From positions 1,674,001-1,738,000 of the forward strand of contig NZ_JARUBL010000001.1 of the NCBI RefSeq assembly GCF_029626155.1: DNA of 64,000 nucleotides, given 5' to 3'. The DNA is from Solwaraspora sp. WMMD1047 (GTDB lineage: Bacteria > Actinomycetota > Actinomycetes > Mycobacteriales > Micromonosporaceae). Below the pieces are notes generated by a model. That model saw only the letters and a list, made by a program, of their open reading frames with translations, was not told the origin of the DNA and made no database searches. Below are positions 58,955 to 64,000 of this stretch, in pieces (within the stretch, counting starts at the first letter, position 1; each line of letters begins with the position of its first letter). The position numbers and the translations under genes were made by a program.

Positions 58955-60492
58955 GGCTTGAGAGTCTGTACATCACGTCTTGGAAGAATCTGCAAGACTT
59001 TGAGATCCATTTCTCGGATGTTCCGACTACTGTTCTGGTGGGGCAGAATGGAACAGGGAAGTCAAATGTACTGGAAGCCCTGATCATAATTTTCCGGGAT
59101 CTCGACCTTGGAGCGCCTCCGCTCTTTGCGTTCAAGCTTGCTTATCGATGTAAAGGCAAGTCAATCCGTGTGGATTGCGATCCAGCACGTCGTGGCCGCA
59201 CCGCGCATATTGAGGTCGACGGTGAACGGTGGCGCTCTGATCGGTTCTCCCGAAAGGGAGGCGGGGAATACCTTCCTGGTTTTGTTTTTGGCTACTACTC
59301 GGGACCGAGCAATCGAATGGAACGGCACTTCGAAAGCCATCAGGTCCGTTTCGCGAGCGATCTCCGTGAGGGAGTAGACAGGCCTCTCCGTCCATTGCTC
59401 TACGCGCGCCTTGTTCACAGCCAGTTCGTCCTGCTGTCCTTCTTCGCTCGCGAATCCGGCGATCGTGAAGTCCTCACACGCTTTCTGCGAATTGTGGACC
59501 TTGACTCGGTCTTGTTCGTCCTGAAAAAGCCGTCGTGGTTTAATCCGAACAGAGGCTCAGACCCTGCGAACCCGGGGGACCCCCGGATCTGGGGCGCACG
59601 TGGCGTGGTTCGTGACTTTGCCTCTCGCCTGTACCGTATTGCATTAGCGCCTATGCGGGGGCGCCGCGGCTCTGAGCGCCTCTACCTCTATTTGAAAGAC
59701 AAAAAGGACTTGCTTGCCCTTGCGGATGGCTACGATAACCAGGCGGAGTTCTTCAAGGCACTTGAAAGCCTTTACATCTCTGATCTGATTGAGGATGTCC
59801 GAACCCGGGTCACGATAAGTGGCAGCGACGATGCTCTTACGTTCCGCGAGTTGAGCGAGGGCGAACAGCAGCTCTTGACGGTGCTGGGTTTGCTTCGGTT
59901 TGTAGAGGGTCAGGAGGGGCTCATTCTTCTTGATGAGCCTGACACGCATCTGAATCCGTCTTGGAGCTTGGACTATACCTACCTCCTGAAGACCCACGTG
60001 TCTGATCCCGATTCAGCCAATATCGTGATGGCCACGCACGACCCGCTGGTTGTGTCGGCACTTACCCGCGATGAAGTCCGCGTAATGAGGCGAGGCGAAG
60101 CGGACAGGATTCATGCCGCGGTTCCTGAAGAAGACCCTAGGGGCATGGGGGTGGCTGGCCTCTTGACTAGCCAGCTTTACGGGTTGAGGTCGCAGCTCGA
60201 TCGAGAGACGCTCAACGCGCTAGATCGCAAGCGGGATCTAGCATCGCTCGATACGTTGACTCCGGAGCAACGCGTCGAGTTGTCGTCACTGAATGATTAT
60301 CTGGCTAATCTTGACTTTTCGAGGACCACCCGCGACCCGCTCTACAAGCCCTATGTCTCGGCTATGACCGTACTGGAAAATCACTTTGCCTTGCGGAAGG
60401 CCACTTTAACGCCGGGGGAAATTGACCGGCGGCAAGATTTAGCCAACGAAGTGGTCCGATCGCTGCTTGAAAGGTTGGAGGCAGAGCCGTGA
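58951..60492 (+). CDS. AAA ATPase, PtuA/RecF-like
   Basis: A 513-residue SMC/RecF-like ATPase. Walker A VGQNGTGKSN (about 30-39), ABC-type signature LSEGEQQLLTVLGLL (about 300), Walker B LILLDEPDTHLNP (about 324), and switch His in MATHDPLV (about 360). No nuclease motif of the OLD/TOPRIM kind was seen. Arrangement and size match the ATPase (PtuA) of Septu-type anti-phage systems. ATG overlaps the hsdS stop (ATGA); the next gene is the HNH nuclease. Confidence 0.82.
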   Translation: MRLESLYITSWKNLQDFEIHFSDVPTTVLVGQNGTGKSNVLEALIIIFRDLDLGAPPLFAFKLAYRCKGKSIRVDCDPARRGRTAHIEVDGERWRSDRFSRKGGGEYLPGFVFGYYSGPSNRMERHFESHQVRFASDLREGVDRPLRPLLYARLVHSQFVLLSFFARESGDREVLTRFLRIVDLDSVLFVLKKPSWFNPNRGSDPANPGDPRIWGARGVVRDFASRLYRIALAPMRGRRGSERLYLYLKDKKDLLALADGYDNQAEFFKALESLYISDLIEDVRTRVTISGSDDALTFRELSEGEQQLLTVLGLLRFVEGQEGLILLDEPDTHLNPSWSLDYTYLLKTHVSDPDSANIVMATHDPLVVSALTRDEVRVMRRGEADRIHAAVPEEDPRGMGVAGLLTSQLYGLRSQLDRETLNALDRKRDLASLDTLTPEQRVELSSLNDYLANLDFSRTTRDPLYKPYVSAMTVLENHFALRKATLTPGEIDRRQDLANEVVRSLLERLEAEP

Positions 60493-61313
60493 TCTTCATT
60501 GATCTAGTCAGGCTTGAGCAGCGGGTGGAGCTGTCATGGAAGAAAAAGGCTGCGGCGGCGCTTCTTGACGTGCGTGCTGCGACGACAAGCGACGATCGCA
60601 AGAAGGTTCTGGCCAAGCACGCGAGTCTCTGGGCAGAAGTAAAACATCAGTTGGCGGGCGCGAGCGCGGGCAAGTGTTGGTATTGCGAAACTCGCGACGT
60701 GCGGTCTGATGCTGCAGTTGATCACTTTCGGCCGAAGAGCAAGGTCGAGGAAAGCGCGGAACATGAAGGTTACTGGTGGCTTGCCTTCGATTTTCGCAAC
60801 TATCGTTATTGCTGTACCTTTTGTAACTCAACCCGTGTCGACCGTGTGGGCGGTAGTAGAGGCGGTAAGCAAACGCACTTCCCCCTTCTAAACCCGGAGG
60901 ATCGTGTCTTCGAGGAGGGCGATGTTGCGGTCGAACGCCCTGTGTTGCTAGACCCCATACGAGCTACGGACCCGACCCTTCTGTACTTCCGGGAGGATGG
61001 CGTTCCGGAGCCGAGGTTCACGGGCGAAAAGAGATTGCGAGCGAGCAAGTCTATTGAGATTTACCACCTTAATCACACGGAACTCGTAGAAGCGCGTCTT
61101 GAAACGCTGAATCGGGTTCGGGAGTTGATTTCTCTAGGTAGAAGCTACTATAATAGCTGGCTCCTCGACGGATCAGACGAGCCTGCTTTTGACTCCGTCA
61201 TCGCCCAACTCAGGAAACTGTGTGCCCCAGAGGCCGAGTATTCTGCAGCAGTCAGGGACTTGGTGAAAGGTTATCGAGATTCCGAGCATACCTGGATCGA
61301 CCAAGTTTTCTGA
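60489..61313 (+). CDS. HNH nuclease, PtuB-like
   Basis: A 274-residue protein. Zinc Cys pairs CWYCE (about 63-66) and CTFCNS (about 109-112) flank VDHFRPKSKVEE (catalytic Asp-His, about 78-79) and WWLAFDFRNYRYC, the pattern of the PtuB/TIGR02646 HNH family. GTG 60489 overlaps the ATPase stop (GTGA). Together with the AAA ATPase it matches the two-gene Septu effector. It would cut DNA (or tRNA, as in some retron-Septu systems) when the ATPase senses infection. Confidence 0.82.
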   Translation: MIFIDLVRLEQRVELSWKKKAAAALLDVRAATTSDDRKKVLAKHASLWAEVKHQLAGASAGKCWYCETRDVRSDAAVDHFRPKSKVEESAEHEGYWWLAFDFRNYRYCCTFCNSTRVDRVGGSRGGKQTHFPLLNPEDRVFEEGDVAVERPVLLDPIRATDPTLLYFREDGVPEPRFTGEKRLRASKSIEIYHLNHTELVEARLETLNRVRELISLGRSYYNSWLLDGSDEPAFDSVIAQLRKLCAPEAEYSAAVRDLVKGYRDSEHTWIDQVF

Positions 61314-61329
61314 TAGAAAGAACGAGTAG

Positions 61330-62826
61330 ATGAGTAACGCCCGAGATATCGTTCAGAAGCTTTGGAGCTATTGCAGTATTCTACGGGACGACGGCCTGTC
61401 CTATCCTGACTACGTCGAGCAGCTAACATATTTGCTCTTTCTCAAGATGGCACATGAAACAGCCACTGCTCCGGGCGGCGCTGATATTGTACCGAACGGT
61501 ATGGACTGGCCGAGCCTTGTGGAACGCCGAGGGGATGATCTCCACCGACACTACGGCGAAATCCTGAAGGCTCTAGGCGCCTCTGATGGGATGCTGGGCT
61601 TAATCTTCCGCGACTCTCGGAATAAGATTAAGGACCCGCATAAACTACGGCTGCTCGTTGCGGACCTTATCGACGCTAGGCATTGGAGTGCGCTTGATGT
61701 AGATGTAAAGGGTGATGCTTACGAGGGCTTGCTTGAAAAAAACGCCCAAGATACCAAGAGTGGCGCCGGCCAGTACTTCACGCCACGACCCGTTGTGGAT
61801 GCTATTGTTGAGTGCATTGACCCGAAGCCGGGCGAAAAAATCTTTGACCCTGCATGCGGAACCGGGGGTTTCCTAATCTCGGCTGCTCGTCATGTCAGAA
61901 TGCGCAACCCGAATTTGACGCCGGCGGAGGAAGAGCACCTATGTCTGCACGCTATTCGGGGAGGGGAGCTGGTAGGTGAGGTTACGCGCCTTGCTGCCAT
62001 GAACCTTCTCCTTCACGGCATCGGTCCGAACGCTGGAACAGCCGAGCCGCCGGTGGCAACACAAGATAGCCTTGCAGGCCCGCCGAAGGAACTGTACGAC
62101 GTTATCATCACGAACCCGCCTTTCGGAAAACGCTCGAGCGTAACCCTTGTCACGAAGGCTAAAGAAGGTGACGATGAGCGCCGCCGTGTGCTGCGCGATG
62201 ACCTGTGGGTCTCGACTTCGAACAAGGAACTGAATTTCCTTCAGCATGTAGCGGTGAGCCTGTCGCAGGGTGGCCGGGCCGCAATCGTTGTTCCTGATGG
62301 CGTTCTCTCGGGCCTTGGAGCGGGTTCCGCGATCAGAAGGCGGCTACTCGAGACATTCGACGTCCATACGCTTCTGCGGCTTCCTGCTGGCATTTTCTAT
62401 GCGGCAGGAGTGAACGCGAATGTACTTTTCTTTGATCACAAGTCGATTGGTCAGGGCTCGAGGCGAGGGCGCTTGTGGGTATACGATTTGCGCACAGACA
62501 AGCGGTTCACTCTAGTGGGTCATCGCCTGAGCGCCACTGACCTGACGGAGTTCACGAAACTTTACGAGCCGGCGGATCGCTCGAAGCGGGAGGACTCCTG
62601 GGCGGAGGATCTGGTCGGCGGTAGATGGCGAAGCTTTAGCGTCGATGACATACTCAAGCGGGAAGATTGTAGCCTGGATCTGTTTTGGCTTCCGGCGCAA
62701 GGCAACGCTATGGCGTCCCAGAACTTTGACGAGATTGTAGGCGATATTGTGGCTGATTTGCAGTTTGCATTGGCCGAGGCTGCGAAGCTCATGCCAGGAG
62801 ACGAGAGGCGCAAAGAAGAGCGGTAA
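61330..62826 (+). CDS. hsdM: Type I N6-adenine methyltransferase HsdM
   Basis: A 498-residue protein. N-terminal HsdM helical domain (LSYPDYVEQLTYLLFLKM), YGQYFTP-type motif GAGQYFTPRPVV (145-156), SAM motif FDPACGTGGFL (about 172-182) and catalytic NPPF (262-265). Modifies adenine in the sequence read by HsdS. No HsdR motor/nuclease gene follows; the next feature is the element end. The start codon is 17 nt after the HNH stop. Confidence 0.92.
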   Translation: MSNARDIVQKLWSYCSILRDDGLSYPDYVEQLTYLLFLKMAHETATAPGGADIVPNGMDWPSLVERRGDDLHRHYGEILKALGASDGMLGLIFRDSRNKIKDPHKLRLLVADLIDARHWSALDVDVKGDAYEGLLEKNAQDTKSGAGQYFTPRPVVDAIVECIDPKPGEKIFDPACGTGGFLISAARHVRMRNPNLTPAEEEHLCLHAIRGGELVGEVTRLAAMNLLLHGIGPNAGTAEPPVATQDSLAGPPKELYDVIITNPPFGKRSSVTLVTKAKEGDDERRRVLRDDLWVSTSNKELNFLQHVAVSLSQGGRAAIVVPDGVLSGLGAGSAIRRRLLETFDVHTLLRLPAGIFYAAGVNANVLFFDHKSIGQGSRRGRLWVYDLRTDKRFTLVGHRLSATDLTEFTKLYEPADRSKREDSWAEDLVGGRWRSFSVDDILKREDCSLDLFWLPAQGNAMASQNFDEIVGDIVADLQFALAEAAKLMPGDERRKEER

Positions 62827-63303
62827 TACTGCGACGGCTCTCGCCTTGAGTATGACCGCCGATCGGCGCCCGCGGGAGTCGATGATCCCTCGGCTGTTGT
62901 AGCCATGGATTCACAACTGCTGATCGGGGCGATCGGTACTTGATTTGCCGACCGGGTGCCGTCGGTGCCTCGACGTCTTCGAGGTCGACGGCTGTCGGCG
63001 TCTGTCGACAGCAGCGGTCACCGCATCGGGAGAGAGCTGGATGTGCCGAGATCCGGCACATCCGGTTCGGGTGGCCGAGCCGCAGAAGCAGACGGGCGGA
63101 GAGACCCGTCTGCCGTGGTTGAGTTTGGGCTTGCCATCGAGGGAGCGTGATGCGCTCGGGTGCTCTGCGGGTGCTCGGGCGCCTTGGACGGACATGGCCG
63201 TGGGGGGCTTCTGCTGTATACGTGTGCAGTGTCGAGCGATGAGACCGGGCATAATATGGACCTTTTGGACTCGCAGGGACTAGGAAGCATCGGTCAGCGC
63301 CGG
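62827..63303. other. Gap between HsdM and attR without a supportable gene
   Basis: About 480 bp. Open frames exist but they have no RBS, no protein motif and unlike codon usage. No HsdR remnant (no DEAD-box or PD-(D/E)xK-like sequence) was recognised. Confidence 0.6.
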
Positions 63304-63370
63304 CTCTTAATCCGCGGGTTGTAGGTTCGAGTCCTACGCGGCGTACCAATGATCAAGGCCCTGACCTGGC
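63304..63370. repeat. attR (copy of tRNA-Lys 3' end)
   Basis: Repeats 38739-38805 with one difference. It is not a full tRNA (no acceptor 5' half, D-arm or 5' anticodon stem) and is followed by a hairpin made of GGCCC and GGGCC with an inner GGCG/CGCC stem (63358-63391), probably the original tRNA-Lys terminator. Confidence 0.9.
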
Positions 63371-63501
63371 GGTTGACGCCGAATCGGGGCCTTCGTCATG
63401 TCCGGGCCGTGGCCGGCCGGTCCAGCGCACCGTTTCCCGCCCGGCGCGGACGAGATGCGCCAGGCGGGGCTGGACAAGTGGCCGTGATGTACCGGCGGGT
63501 G

Positions 63502-63747
63502 CTACGCGGACTTCAGCAGGCTGACGACTCCTTCGGCCATCTCCTGCGGCGTCGGATGGTCGAACACGGCCATAGCATCAAGATCGACGCCGGTCGCGTC
63601 GCTCACGAGGGGAACGATCCTGATCGCCGTGATCGAGTCTCCCCCCAACTCGAAGAAGTTGTCGTCTCGGCGAATCCCATCGAGGCCCAGGGTGCGTTCC
63701 CACGCGTCGAGGACGACCGGCAGGACATCGGAGACCTCGATACTCAT
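63502..63747 (-). CDS. Stand-alone peptidyl/acyl carrier protein
   Basis: An 81-residue carrier protein with the phosphopantetheine site FFELGGDSITAIRI (Ser about 38), NRPS-type. ATG 63747 overlaps the end of the upstream adenylation-domain gene (ATGA). Tethers an activated amino acid for a nonribosomal peptide pathway outside the element. Confidence 0.85.
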   Translation of the reverse strand: MSIEVSDVLPVVLDAWERTLGLDGIRRDDNFFELGGDSITAIRIVPLVSDATGVDLDAMAVFDHPTPQEMAEGVVSLLKSA

Positions 63748-64000
63748 TTCGCCACCCCTGCGTTCGGCATTCCGGCAACCTTGTGATTGTGGTCGAGCGC
63801 GAGACTCTCCAGGATCGAGATCATGACTGGCACAGCCCCACCGGGGAGTCGCTCCCTCAGGTACGCGCGCAGCACCCCCGGCTCGACCGGCTCGCTCAAC
63901 ACCACCGACAGGCCGACCAGGGTCCCCGCCGGGCCGTCGTACGGGGCGACGTGCGCCTGCTGCACAGCCGGATGACCGAGCGCCGCGGCCTCGACTTCCT
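63744..64000 (-). CDS. NRPS adenylation enzyme, C-terminal end (partial)
   Basis: The gene runs off the window. The visible C-terminal lid subdomain of an AMP-forming enzyme starts EVEAAALGHPAVQQAHV and ends LALDHNHKVAGM, which carries the A10 catalytic Lys. It loads the adjoining carrier protein. Belongs to the chromosomal flank, not the element. Confidence 0.8.
   Translation of the reverse strand, partial: EVEAAALGHPAVQQAHVAPYDGPAGTLVGLSVVLSEPVEPGVLRAYLRERLPGGAVPVMISILESLALDHNHKVAGMPNAGVAK

Larger units (their letters stand above)
38739..63370. mobile_element. 24.6-kb integrated element in tRNA-Lys
   Basis: Bounded by a 67-bp direct repeat with one mismatch (38739-38805 and 63304-63370), covering the 3' half of tRNA-Lys. 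Inside are a Xis-like protein and a tyrosine integrase (frameshifted), a replication-relaxation protein and a DUF2637 protein, i.e. the integration/mobility module of actinomycete integrative elements. No TraB/FtsK or RepSA-type gene was seen, so it is probably a mobilisable or decayed element. Cargo: a nucleotide-modification operon, a Nudix/XRE pair and an HsdMS-PtuAB-like operon. Composition is visibly lower in GC at 57-62.8 kb. Confidence 0.85.

Noticed and set aside
62956-63283. Short frames between hsdM and attR, checked for an HsdR remnant
   Set aside because: No DEAD-box, helicase or nuclease motif and no consistent frame.
63304-63349. Second tRNA-Lys gene
   Set aside because: Only the 3' part is present; the 5' half does not exist upstream, so it is an att repeat and not a tRNA.
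38739-63370. CRISPR array or transposase/IS ends
   Set aside because: No repeat-spacer series and no transposase motif or terminal inverted repeats were seen on either strand.

Overview
The window is very GC-rich, uses many GTG starts and overlapping stop/start codons, and has several genes whose -10 box (TANNNT) lies 6-7 nt from the start codon, which suggests leaderless mRNAs. Gene content (mycothiol-dependent enzymes, YbaB-type operon, ECF CbiMNQO, L,D-transpeptidases, Orn, YcnI/CopCD, NRPS genes) points to an actinomycete, most likely a Micromonosporaceae relative (Micromonospora or a near genus). Genus is inference.

Positions 1-38.7 kb look like ordinary chromosome: an expansin-like protein; a YbaB/membrane-protein operon; LysE exporter; a TetR-controlled alditol-oxidase-like flavoenzyme; a metallophosphoesterase; DUF427; a TetR/hydrolase divergent pair; thioredoxin-like lipoprotein; a DeoR-controlled sugar operon (CUT1 transporter, class II aldolase, ADP-dependent-type sugar kinase, mannose-6-phosphate isomerase); two SPFH proteins; a YefM/YoeB toxin-antitoxin pair; an odd short tRNA with anticodon UAG; Bcp peroxidase; a Co/Ni ECF transporter; DsbA-like and MauE-like redox proteins; a CopC/CopD-YcnI copper locus; a GT87 enzyme; Orn; tRNA-His; two tandem L,D-transpeptidases; and tRNA-Lys.

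Positions 38.74-63.37 kb are a 24.6 kb integrated element. The 3' part of tRNA-Lys plus 20 bp downstream is repeated at the far end (67 bp, one mismatch), giving attL and attR. The element carries (a) a long minus-strand operon, 49.4-39.0 kb, with a thymidylate-synthase-fold protein having Asp where thymidylate synthases have Asn (the cytidylate hydroxymethylase signature), a NodU/CmcH carbamoyltransferase overlapping it, a glycosyltransferase, an epimerase, a small P-loop kinase, a methyltransferase, two APH-fold kinases and a histidine phosphatase; (b) a Nudix hydrolase and an XRE-TPR regulator; (c) a mobility module: replication-relaxation protein, DUF2637 membrane protein, Xis-like protein and a tyrosine integrase broken by one extra A; (d) a lower-GC operon HsdS - AAA ATPase - HNH nuclease - HsdM with no HsdR, resembling a Septu (PtuA/PtuB) nuclease pair placed inside a Type I methylation operon. 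Beyond attR the chromosome resumes with the end of an NRPS adenylation gene and a stand-alone carrier protein.

The two most interesting systems are the predicted hydroxymethyl/carbamoyl pyrimidine-modification operon and the HsdMS-PtuAB-like hybrid defence operon. Function is inferred from sequence motifs and gene order only.
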